A stretch of 64,000 bases of DNA. Origin: Euborellia annulipes. Its lineage: Eukaryota; Arthropoda; Insecta; Dermaptera; Anisolabididae. Shown here in pieces: positions 1-9,971 of this stretch (its first letter is position 1; every line of letters begins with the position of its first letter). Below the pieces are notes generated by a model. The model did no database searches. It was not told the DNA's origin and was given only the letters and a program-made list of their open reading frames with translations. The stretch lies in NCBI GenBank assembly GCA_023213315.1, contig JAKCPI010027372.1, positions 1 through 64,000 of the forward strand. The letters are read 5' to 3'. The position numbers and the translations under genes are program-made.

Positions 1-336
1 TGTTTTGAGGTCCCCTGAGTCCAAAAAAGTGGGTCCCGCAAATTGGTCTGTGTGTGTGTGTGTGTGTCTGGGAACAAAATATCTCAAAAACGAAAAGAGC
101 TAGGAAGTTGAAATTTAATATTTAAGTTAGGCACCCCCATGGGACGTAACACGAAGCTTTTGAACAAAATCGACCAAAGAGTACTAGTACTTTACTGATG
201 CACTTTTTCAGTTTTTTTTTTTTTTTTTTTTTCAATTTTATCAAAACTCTGGTGTGACAATCAGAGAACACAACATCCGATTACCGAAGGTACGAGAAAG
301 TTGTGTGCTGTGCGATCAGTCACACCAGTTTTTTTT
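1..336 (+). mobile_element. Helentron-like element, internally deleted
   Basis: Begins inside the element (TTTTGAGGTCCCCTGA...), lacks the middle, and ends with the 3' hairpin (CTGGTGTGAC ... GTCACACCAG). Confidence 0.55.
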
Positions 337-730
337 TTTATAAATTAAGAAACTGAAAAATAATAAATAATCTCTCTCAACTCTTAATTTTTTCGTATGT
401 ACTTATTTAGATATTTAGAATTAAGGGAAAATTTCAAGAGACCATACCCCCTAAAAACCCCAAAAAGAGTATTAAAATCTTTCTGAGTTCCTTCACTCGT
501 ATTCCTATTCTACCTGGCCAATTATCTTATGCAACCAGTTGCCAAATAAAAAAAAAAAAAAAAAATCATTTTGTTGTTGTTGTTGGATGTCATCGCTCAC
601 GACTGTTGAATAACATGTCTTCTATCTCCCTACGAAATATTGTTTATTTTACTAATAGGTCTATAGATTATTGTTTTCAACAAATCAAATTTATAAATAA
701 AATTTAAAGTTTCGACTACACACTATCGTT

Positions 731-979
731 TTTTTTTTCTAACACACACACTTTTTTCTCATACACACTCACACACACACATTTTTTCCGTAAATAAGAC
801 CATTAAGACTTTAACGATAACTCATATTTAATAATATATATATATTTGGAGTCCAGGTATTCTTATTCAAGCCATTTGGTATCCAAATGGCTAAAATAAA
901 ATTAACCGATTGCCTGGGATCCGAATCCGCGACCCTTGGTATAGAAGGCTAGCTCGCTATCAATGCCAAGCCCGAGGGC
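731..979 (-). mobile_element. tRNA-derived SINE, nearly full length
   Basis: Minus-strand copy: tRNA-like head with B-box-like GGTTCGGACCC region (here diverged) near 930-979 and A/T tail at the left. Flanked by a 12-bp duplication CACACTATCGTT at 719-730 and 980-991, which fixes both ends. Confidence 0.75.
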
Positions 980-1215
980 CACACTATCGTTAAAACCAGT
1001 AATAAACAAATAACCGAGGGTTTTAGGTAAATGTAAAATAGTATATTTCAAATTAATAAATCAAAGAAATTGCAATAAATTAAATAGAATGAAAATTATA
1101 AATAGGACTCTTCAGATTTCAATTGGGGGAGGACATTCTGGATTCCGGCCAAGGGTGAACCTTTCATATACCTGTATACCGGAAATGACTTCCCCAAGAC
1201 TTTCTCGTATACTCG

Positions 1216-1650
1216 AAAAAAACATTTTTGGAATTATATCTGCGTGTTTGTGAACACGATTACTTAAAAACTCATGCAGCCAGATCGATGCAATTTGCTA
1301 TACCTATAATTGTAGATCTGCATCAACTAAATACATCAACCGGAAGTAGGACTTTATTTAATATATTTTTTCAAAAATTTTGAAATTTGTAATTAATGTT
1401 TTGATAAATTGCACTATTTTAAAGAGTTTTGATTCTTTCACTATTTTTCCTAAAACGAAAATTTCAAAATTTTTGAAAAAAACTTATTAGATAAAGTACT
1501 AGTTGAGGTTGACGTATTTACTCCAAAAGTTGATACTGATCTTCAATTTTAGAATAAGAAGTACCTATATACCATTCATTGATCTGGCTGCTAGCGTTTT
1601 TTAAGTAATCGTGTTCACATACCACATAATACCAAAAATGATTTTTTAGG
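1216..1650. repeat. diverged fold-back element
   Basis: CGTGTTTGTGAACACGATTAC near 1242 is mirrored by TAAGTAATCGTGTTCACATA near 1602, and CAGCCAGATCGATG by ATCTGGCTGC. Arms are about 150 bp and noticeably diverged. Confidence 0.55.
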
Positions 1651-1756
1651 TAGCAAAACGTCGAGAATCATCAAAATTTCGAAGCCGAATTTTTTTATGA
1701 TTCCAATACTATCTTTTTATATACTTTCTTTTAATCGGTTCTTAACAGAACAAGAA

Positions 1757-1962
1757 TTTTTTTTTTTTTTTTAACATTCACACTTTTTTCTCATTCACAC
1801 TCACACTCACACACACATTCACACAGTCTTTTCGGCAACTCAGGCCATTTAACACTTTAGACGATAACCGTTATTATATAAATATACATATAGGGGTCCA
1901 GGCATTCTTATTTAAGCCATTTGGTATCCAATTGGCTTAAATAAAATCATCGGACTGCCTGG
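1757..1962 (-). mobile_element. 5'-truncated tRNA-derived SINE
   Basis: Same SINE family lacking the tRNA head, flanked by a 9-bp duplication GAACAAGAA at 1748-1756 and 1963-1971. Truncation before the head is typical of incomplete reverse transcription. Confidence 0.7.
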
Positions 1963-1994
1963 GAACAAGAAGTTCTCCTAGATTAAATTTTTAC

Positions 1995-2880
1995 CTTCTC
2001 TTACCTTTCTTCTTACCTAATTCGATTTCAAGATTTTGATGGAAATACATGTTTTGAGGTTCAAAAAGTGGTTTCCTCAACATGCTCTGTCTGTCTGTGT
2101 ATCTGTGTTCAGTTTAAAGCATGAAGAAATTGAGCTAGGAGGTTGAAATTTTATATTTAAGTTAGACACCCCTCTGACACGTGACACGAAGCTTTTGAAC
2201 AAAATCGGCCAAAGAGTACTAGTACTTTACTGATGTATTTTTTTTTTTTAGGTTTTTTTGTTTTTTTAAACACTCACACTTTTTTCTCACTCACACTCAC
2301 ACTTATTCCTTTTCGGCATCTCAGACCATATAAGACTTTTTACGATATCCGATATTGATTAATATACATATATGGGGTCCAGGCATTCTTTTTTTTTTAA
2401 TAAAAAAACATTCACACTTTTTTTCTCATTCACACTCGCATTCACACACACATTCACACAGTCTTTTCGGCAACTCTGGCCATTTAAGACTTTAGACGAT
2501 AACCGTTGTAATTAATAAATGTATTTGGGGTTCAGGCATTTCTATTTAAGCCATCTGGTGTCCAAATGGCTTAAATAAAATCTTCGGACTGCCTGGGTCC
2601 GAACCCACGACGTTTGGTATAGGAGGTAGGCACGCCAGGCATTCTTATTTAAGCCATTTGGCATCTAATTGGCTTAAATAAAATCATTAGACTGCTAGGG
2701 GTCCGAACCCGCGACGTTTGGTATACGAGGCACGCTAACCTCTACACCAAGCTCCGAGGGCTTTAGGTTTTTTTTATTTTCTCAAAATTTACTCCAACTA
2801 TTTTGATTAGAATTCAAAAACCAATTATTTTTTAGATGCTTTTTAAAATGTATATTCTCATTTTGCCCTCAAAATTGTTT
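1995..2880 (+). mobile_element. Helentron-like element split by SINEs
   Basis: 5' part 1995-2249 and internal part 2766-2880, separated by the SINE cluster. The 3' hairpin is missing. Confidence 0.5.
2250..2765 (-). mobile_element. cluster of SINE copies inside a Helentron-like element
   Basis: Three partial to near-complete minus-strand SINE pieces (about 2250-2385, 2389-2630, 2631-2765) stacked in one another, splitting the Helentron-like element whose parts lie at 1995-2249 and 2766-2880. Confidence 0.55.
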
Positions 2881-3450
2881 GGCGAACGCGAGCTGCCCGA
2901 GCTGGGACAGACAGTCCTTCAGTTCTTTGTATGTCTGTCTCTTCCTTCCTACGACGGACCGGGCTGTCCTATTTCTTCCGGTCGCAAAATGATAGGATTT
3001 GGAATGAAAAAGGTCCGCTGATCCCGCATCGCGGGTTTAGGGCGAGGGCAGAAGAAGAAGAAGAAGATTAAGTTTGGCTGGCATAAATGATGGCCACATC
3101 AGTGTGTCTTCTAAAAATATATCTTTTTTATAATTTTCTCAATTGAAAATAATTTTATTTGTTTAGGAATAGAATAATATATTGGTGGTTGAAAAAAAAA
3201 GATAAGGTTTTGTTACTAAAACTCCACCTTTAGAGAAATGTGTTATTTCTTTAATTAACAAAACTCAACAAAAACAACAAAAAAAAAAGTTTTTAATTAC
3301 AATAAAAGTTTCTCTTAATATTATTATTATTATTAATGCAAATGAAATGTGATATGAATAAACAAGCATTTTATGTTTATGCTTTATGAGATTAATTATA
3401 CGAATTAGTTGTCGTTGTTGTTTGCTCTCGCGTGTGTGATATGTTATCTC
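2881..3450. other. unannotated stretch
   Basis: 2881-3060 is GC-richer (CGAACGCGAGCTGCCCGAGC; GCATCGCGGGTTTAGGGCGA; GAAGAAG run) and unlike the repeats around it, but I cannot follow a coding frame with splice sites. 3061-3450 is plain AT-rich sequence. Confidence 0.3.
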
Positions 3451-3479
3451 ATTTTCGTTCTTCTCTCTGTTTTACGTAG

Positions 3480-3594
3480 ATGATGATGATGATGATGATG
3501 ATGGCCGATATGTCGAGGACATCACCAACTCATAATCGTATCGTTAAACATTAAAATCAATTCATCGCCGGGCCGGTCGCAACCAACATGTCAG
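3480..3594 (+). other. possible 5' untranslated exon of the NWD-like gene
   Basis: A pyrimidine-rich tract ending TTTTACGTAG precedes a run of ATG/GAT triplets, and the segment ends in a strong donor, TCAG|GTGAGT. It contains short upstream ATGs that stop early (the first reading frame stops near 3550). It may be a noncoding first or second exon, or the first exon itself. No transcript evidence is available, so this rests on splice signals only. Confidence 0.3.
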
Positions 3595-4070
3595 GTGAGT
3601 GAGTGGCTCATTATATTTAATATTATAAATACAATCTGATAACATATTGTTATTTACAATAACGTTTTAATTGAAATTGATGTTCTCTTTTAGAGTGTAG
3701 TTGACTTTATCATTCAAAATTTTATTAAGACTTACTGGCCAGCTGAGAGCCTCTTATGTAATCAGATAAATCATGTGTTTCTTTATAAATGTAATAATTT
3801 TTCTAAAAAAAAAAAAAGAAATTTTGATACACACCCCGACCTTATTTATTTAGAGATTAGTAGCCAAAGCAATTGAAATAAATTTTTGAAGCGATCCTCT
3901 GACCCCTAGCACTAAGGGGTTGATAGTCATTCAAATCTATAAGTAGGTAAATTTTAATCAAATAATGAAAGTGAGATTTAAATCTATTGATTAAAATTAA
4001 TTATAGTTTATTGTCCCCACCACGTGGCCCAAAGATTAAAGATATTAATATTGAGGTAATCTTTAAATTC

Positions 4071-4330
4071 AAGGGCGCCCTCGGGCTTGGCGTAGTTGGT
4101 AGCGCCCCTGTCTTGTATACCAAGGGTCGAGGGTTCGGATCCCAGGCAGTCCGATGATTTTATTTAATCCATTTGGATACCAAATGGCTTAAATAAGAAT
4201 GTTTGGACCCCAATATATATATTTTCATAATAACGGTTATTGTAAAAAGTCTTAAATGGCCTAAGTTGCCGAGAAGACTGTGTGTATGTGTGTGTGAATG
4301 AAAAAAGTGTGTTTTTTATTAAAAAAAAAA
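4071..4330 (+). mobile_element. tRNA-derived SINE, full length
   Basis: The clearest head: A-box-like TGGCGTAGTTGGTAGCGC, B-box-like GGGTTCGGATCCC, then the constant body (AAATGGCTTAAATA), GT/GA-rich tail and poly(A). Flanked by AAATTCAA at 4063-4070 and 4331-4338. Confidence 0.75.
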
Positions 4331-4821
4331 AAATTCAAAGGCGTAGGTTCGAAATTCTGGCATCGAACTAGATAATTTTTAAACAAAAAGTGCAACTTTT
4401 GTTATCTGTTCGATTGAAGTGATGAACTTGCAAAATATAAATAAACCACAAACCGAAAATCTAATTCTTTTACTAATGATAACAACCGTGAAAGCCTAAA
4501 CTCCTAAAAAAAATTGCAAAATGAGTTCTTAATATTCCTCTTCATTTGTCATTTTTATAACTTTAATCCTTAAATAAAAATAATTAATAATAATAAAGAA
4601 AATTAATGAAAAAAATGAAAATAAAGCTTAAAACATAGCGCTACTTATTTTTTTTTCGATATTAATTACGTAGGGCCTATGTTAAGATTTATACTTTCGA
4701 CCGTTGGTTCTCGTTGAAACATTTTGTAAATTAAAATTAAAAATAGAAATTAAACCCTAGGTTATTTGTTTCAAAAGTTTTATTAATTAAAAATGATTAC
4801 ATTTTAATATATATTAGAATG

Positions 4822-4872
4822 TAATCACTTCTGATGATGACAAGGAATTGTCGAAATGCGTATCAAGTGTTA
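4822..4872 (+). ncRNA. hammerhead ribozyme-like motif HH1
   Basis: Core CUGAUGA at 4831-4837, one extra U, stem II GACAA/UUGUC (4839-4843 with 4848-4852, GGAA loop), then GAAA at 4853. Stem III is AU...AU, with C at 4864 as cleavage position. Stem I is UAA-CACUU (4822-4830, one bulge) pairing AAGUG-UUA (4865-4872). All parts are in the order of a type I hammerhead. The base between the core A and stem II is a departure from the textbook form. It lies between the arms of a fold-back element. Confidence 0.65.
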
Positions 4873-4881
4873 ATTTTTAAT

Positions 4882-5076
4882 CAGGGCCGGATCTAGGGGG
4901 GGGGGGGCAGTGGGTGCGTGTGTTCCGGGCGGCAGATATAGGGGGCAGCAATTAAAGAAAGATTTATTTAAAAAAAAAAAGATAAAATGATATGAATTTT
5001 GTATAGAAAATTTTAAGGAGGGGGCGGCAAATTAAATTTTGCCCCTCCTAAAAAATCTCCCCTAGTTTCGGCCCTG
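4882..5076. mobile_element. hAT-type MITE
   Basis: 195 bp, ends CAGGGCCGGATCTAGG...TTTCGGCCCTG, flanked by TTTTTAAT at 4874-4881 and 5077-5084. G/C-run subterminal sequence. It splits the HH1 fold-back element. Confidence 0.75.
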
Positions 5077-5289
5077 TTTTTAATTAATAAATCCTTTGAA
5101 ACAAATAACCTAGTGTTTAATTTGTATATTTAATTTTAATTTTTTAAGGGCCTATGTTGTTTTAATCGAAATAGATTGAGAGAAAATGGTGTCGAAAGGT
5201 TGTCTCAGTGGCGTAGCGAGGGGGAGCAAGGGGTCATCATGCCCCGGGCGCTACTCACAAGGGCCGCTAAATGGTCCTAAAAAAAAAAA

Positions 5290-6990
5290 AAAAAAAAAAA
5301 AATTGCTGGATAATTTTTATTATTTTTATGATAAGTGATTTCTGGAAAATATATTTTAAAGATTCTTTAGCTTTTTTTTTACGAAATTCAACACCCCTGA
5401 CTTTTTCTCAATAGACAGTATCGAAATTTTTCTCGCTTCTAAAATTTTGGCGCCTTAGGCCCGAATCACAGCTTAAAATTTGTTGTTGTTGTTGTTTGAT
5501 TAGAAATCTCTTCAACATTTGATCCATTTAAGATAACAATTTGCGTTATTCTATTCTGCCATTAAAAAAGGAAAATAAATTCACTCAAACTTGAATTTTT
5601 TCAGTAATTGAATTTTCCATCACCTCAGTTCTAATTAAAATTATTTAGGTCACTTTATACTGATCGCCTAGTTAAGTAAATAAATAATCCATTCCAACTG
5701 ACCATAATGATTTCATTTGCATCTCATAGCTCCGTCCCCTCGCACTTAATTATTTTCCCTATCTCTAATTAAGTTATGAGATATCATTAATGTTCGGATA
5801 ACTTTTTTAATTAATTAGTTTGTTGTTTAACTCAAAGATAGAGAGAGAAATTATTTTGATCCTGTCTCACTCTCAGCCAATTACATAATTCCAACGACAT
5901 AAACGCATATTCGAATCTATTTTACACAAATGTGAATATGCTCTTTATAAGTGGTGCAGATAAGTGCAAATTTCAAGTTTTATAATTTCATATCAATTTC
6001 CGAATTCTGTATAATAATATTTAAGGTGCGCGTCTCGGGGTGCTAATTTGGGAGATTGCGGTCACAATTTTGAAGCTATCGAGCTCAAATTTTTTTTAAA
6101 TTAAAGCTATTTAAAATATCTACAACTTATAGAAAGCCCTTTTTTTGATTTTCAAAAAAATAAATTTTTTATTTAGATTAATCGCATTAAATAAAAGATA
6201 TTTTTAAAAAATCCGCTCTATATCTTATAGATAATTAAATTAGTAATCATTGTGTTAAAAAATATTTAACTTTCTACCCTTAATTAATTAGCTGGAATCT
6301 TTCAAATGAAATGGAATAAATCCCTTGTGTCTTCTATGGGAAAAACTAAAGCCATCTCTTGCCGCCTCGAGTAACTTGGCACGGAATCGTCTTTTAAAGG
6401 CTTACCTTAAATAAACAAATAAACAATGCCAAAAGGTTTTTTTTTTGTCATTTCGGCTGCAGAGGCCATTTGACTTTTATAAATTTATTTATTATTTATA
6501 TTATCAATAGAGTACATTATCGATTGCTTCCGGAGGGCGTTTAATGCTCTTGTTTTTCGGGGGTCACCTATCCCGATTTTCACTTGCCGTTGCTTAACAA
6601 CAGTAATCTTGATGTCTGTTGTTCCTTCTTCTTGCCAGACCCGCTGGAATGTCAAAAGTTAAAGAATCTTTTCAAAAGTCGTGTCACATTTCAAAATTTT
6701 ATACCATTACCTATTTTTTCTTTAAAAATGGCGTTAAGTTCGTGCCTGATCTAGTCAATCAAGAAGCTTGTTTTGAACTACGGACGCCTGTTATAGGAAA
6801 TTGTTCAGTTATTGTTGTTTAATTTAAGGTCTTTCGCCATCAAAGGCCATTTAGACACCGTCCCTATTTATTTTAGTAGCCAAATAAAAAAAGCTCATCG
6901 AAAAACAAAAAGTTATTTGAGATATAAATTTAGTGGTTCTTTTACTTATTCTTAACAGTGACGTCATTTCAGTTTTTGTTTGGAGTGGGC
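5290..6990. other. gene-free stretch upstream of the NWD-like gene
   Basis: A fragment of a hAT-like end (CAGTGGCGTAGCGAGGGG at 5205) precedes it; the rest is AT-rich with small repeat shreds (GGCCATTTGACTTTTATAAA at 6463). A 67-codon frame at 6619-6822 lacks any recognisable motif. Confidence 0.3.
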
Positions 6991-7040
6991 AAAAATCTTT
7001 TTTACTTTCTGTGCTACTTAATTTATATTACATAAAAACT

Positions 7041-7323
7041 AGGTACCGACCGAATATTCGGTTTCGGTTTCGGCCAGTTTAAGCCAAAAATCCTGGTTTC
7101 GGTTTCGGCCAAAAAGTAGCCGAAACCTGAGCCTAAAAAGAATTTGCAAAAGCGGAAAAGGTGCGGAAAAAATTTAGTCTCCCTAAAAAAAAAGGTCAAA
7201 TGAATTTCACGGGAGGGGAAAACATTTCAAAAAAAAAAAAGGTAAAGTGATATGAATTTAGGAAATACAAGTTTCGGTTTCGGTTACGGTTTCGGCTGAA
7301 AATCTTGTTTCGGTCGGATCCTA
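7041..7323. repeat. GTTTCGG-rich inverted-repeat element
   Basis: Starts AGGTACCGACCGAATATTCGG and ends TGTTTCGGTCGGATCCTA, with many GGTTTCGG repeats. A diverged relative is at about 9999-10330. Possibly a MITE; family not recognised. Confidence 0.45.
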
Positions 7324-7729
7324 ATAAAAACAAATATATACTTCTAGATTTCTATCTATACCATCTTCTATATCCCTACATATTCATAAAGAGAGAGTGT
7401 GAGTTTGTATGTAGGGGCTAAGCTCAGAATTTACTATTTTCTGAGGGGGGGGGCAAATGCCCCTGCCCCCTCTCAATTGGCGTCCCTAGTTCTTAAAGCG
7501 GCTTCACTGGATTTTTGAGTTTACGAAAATGCATTGTATATTTGATGATATTAAAAAGAATTTAAAAAACTCTGTATAGGAAGAGACAAAGTTCCTGGCC
7601 AGATTCACTGAAGTTTCGTTGCGTGACTAGTTACGACAAAAAAAAAAAATTCTTTTTACAAAATAACAACAAATTAGATGTGTTAATCATTTAAAATAAA
7701 ATTATTCTAATGAGAATTGGCGTGTCCAG

Positions 7730-7872
7730 GTTGAGAGCCCAGAAGGTGACGAGATGAGGCGGTGTGTGGGCGGCGGCGGCTGGGGCCAGGGCTAGTTGAA
7801 GGGAGCCCGCAGCCCTCACCGCCACCAATCCCACCATCGACACTACTACGCCACTACACTACTTCCACCATC
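7730..7872 (+). other. possible 5' UTR part of coding exon 1
   Basis: GC-rich sequence just upstream of the start ATG. AG dinucleotides at 7728-7729 and 7741-7742 could be acceptors, but neither has a good pyrimidine tract, so transcription may equally start in this stretch. A short upstream ATG at 7762 reads through the start region in another frame. Confidence 0.3.
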
Positions 7873-7940
7873 ATGGGTAGCAGTTGTTCGTCGGGGCAAG
7901 CGCACAAGGACAAGGACAGCGTCTCTACCAGATCTGAGGA
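7873..7940 (+). CDS. NWD-like gene coding exon 1 (acylation signal)
   Basis: Encodes [20 protein letters not shown] then SE, followed by donor GA|GTGAGT. Gly2, Ser at 6 and Cys5 fit the N-myristoylation plus palmitoylation pattern, suggesting membrane attachment. Phase leaves two bases (GA) that complete a Glu codon with exon 2. The ATG is preceded by CCACCATC, a fair Kozak context. Confidence 0.65.
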
Positions 7941-9936
7941 GTGAGTTTTACACAATCATCTCTCTATTAAAATTATTTTAAAATTAGAGTTGTCAAATGG
8001 GCCCTGTTACGCATTAGTGTGTCAACCGCCATCTACCAGATTTTGAGAGAATCAACATTAAAGTTTTTTGTTTTCATTGGATTATATATAATTTTTCTTG
8101 TCAATTGTGCAAGTAACATTAAATATAAATTTTTTGGACATATTTCATAAAAAATACTATTAATTATAGCATTTGAAACAATATTCCGTGCTTAACTCAA
8201 TTTTTAATTTTTTGGTGCTTGGCACACTAATGCATAACAGGGTCCAAATAATCAATTAAAAATTAGCACTTTGAGAAGGAGGATGGCAAAGGAGATTTGA
8301 GATTAAAGGGATGGTGAATATTTGGATATTATATTTTTTTTTTTTTTTTTTTTTTGGAATGGGTGCATAAGGTCCGAAGACCTATAATGACCAAAAAGGA
8401 GAAGCATAAAGGGGAAACTCAACTGCGGGAACTGAGAAGATGCCTGTTGAGGTTAGACTTGAAAGTTTGAAGATTGTAGGTTTTGGGGAAGATAGACGCA
8501 GGGAGCTTGTTCCAATCACGGGAGGTATATTTAAAGAGATTTCGAAATTTTAGCATACTCGAATGTTGAAGAAATAAAATAATTCGTATCTGTAGTTAGT
8601 TAGGGAGCACTCTCCTGTTACATGAAACATCGATCTCAGAAACACCGTTGTACCTGGATACATGTGTACACACTTAACTGCAAACTTGACGAAAGGGACC
8701 GTGCGTGAAATATAGAGGCAGCACTATTGCCGAAGTAAGCGCTCTCTAGTGTTCTTTTTCGAGGATACCTAAAAGTAAAAATTTAATTAGTCTTAATGAG
8801 TGTTTCTGCATTTTTTTCCTACATAAACCTCTTTCCAAAAGAATGATTATCTTCATCAATTTTTCTCTCTCAAGAGCGCGTTTCCCAATCTTTTCATTTT
8901 TATGAAAGCCTTATCACAATGATCAAGTTTCCCCAGCAGCGGCGTATCTAGCCAGTGACGGCGCTACGGGGGCTAGGGGGGCATGCGCCCCCCCGGCAAG
9001 GAACTCTGCCCCCCTGGATGCCCCCCCCAATCAGCTCGAAAACCAAATAAAAAAAATTTCTAAAATTATTCACTTTTCCTTAAAAAAATGTAATTTAAGT
9101 TTTAAGCTTTTTAGTTCAATGTAAAAAAGAAAGATTTTTTTTATATTCTTTATTTTAATAAATAAATTTAGTTACTCTCAAGTTTTTGTCAAATATCTTT
9201 CTTTTGTGCCATTAAAATGTCATCGAAAAGTAAAAAATATCTGATAACTTTACCAATCGAATTGAAATAAATAGAGACGGGGTCTAAATGGCCTTCGATG
9301 CCGAAAAAGACCTAAATTAAAAAAAAAAAAAAAAACTATTGAGCCCCAATCTAAAAAAAAATTTTCTTCTTCGAGTACAAGTGTAAATCCACCAGCTATG
9401 AATCAAGCTCAAATGATTCAGAAGAAATTGATACTGATTTTGAGAAATTCTGCGCATAGCCAATATCTTTCAGAAAAATTTCATATTTCTCAGGAGATAG
9501 TGAGGAAGCCTGCCAACCAAAACTGAAAATATTTCCCTGTACCTGCTGGTGGTGTGACATTTTTTAGAATCTCTTTAAAATGTATATTGCCCTTGGAATC
9601 TTATGAAGCACACTTTTTACTCTTGTGCTTTATATGAAAGATAGGAAAAATGGGTGCCATAGTAACATTTTCTCCTGTTTATAAATTTTACATCTTGAAT
9701 TCTAATGTTCCGTACCCTACCTCCTATACCAAACGTCGCGGGTTCGGGCCCAGGCAGTCCGATGATTTTATTTAAGCCATCTGGATACCAGATGGCTTAA
9801 ATAGAAATGCCTGAACCCATAATAGATAATATTATATTACAACGGTTATCGTCAAAGTCTTAAATGGCCTAAGTTGCCGAAAAGACTGTGTGAATGTGTG
9901 TGTGAGTGTGAGTGTGAATGAGAAAAAAGTGTGAAT

Positions 9937-9971
<35 letters not shown>

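Larger units (their letters stand above)
4725..5150. repeat. fold-back element carrying HH1
   Basis: Arms 4725-4796 and 5077-5150 (AGGTTATTTGTTTCAAA mirrored by TTTGAAACAAATAACCT). HH1 lies between them; the hAT MITE 4882-5076 has inserted next to HH1. Confidence 0.65.

Noticed and set aside
6619..6822. 67-codon frame upstream of the NWD-like gene
   Set aside because: No motif, AT-rich codon use, no splice partners; kept as unannotated.
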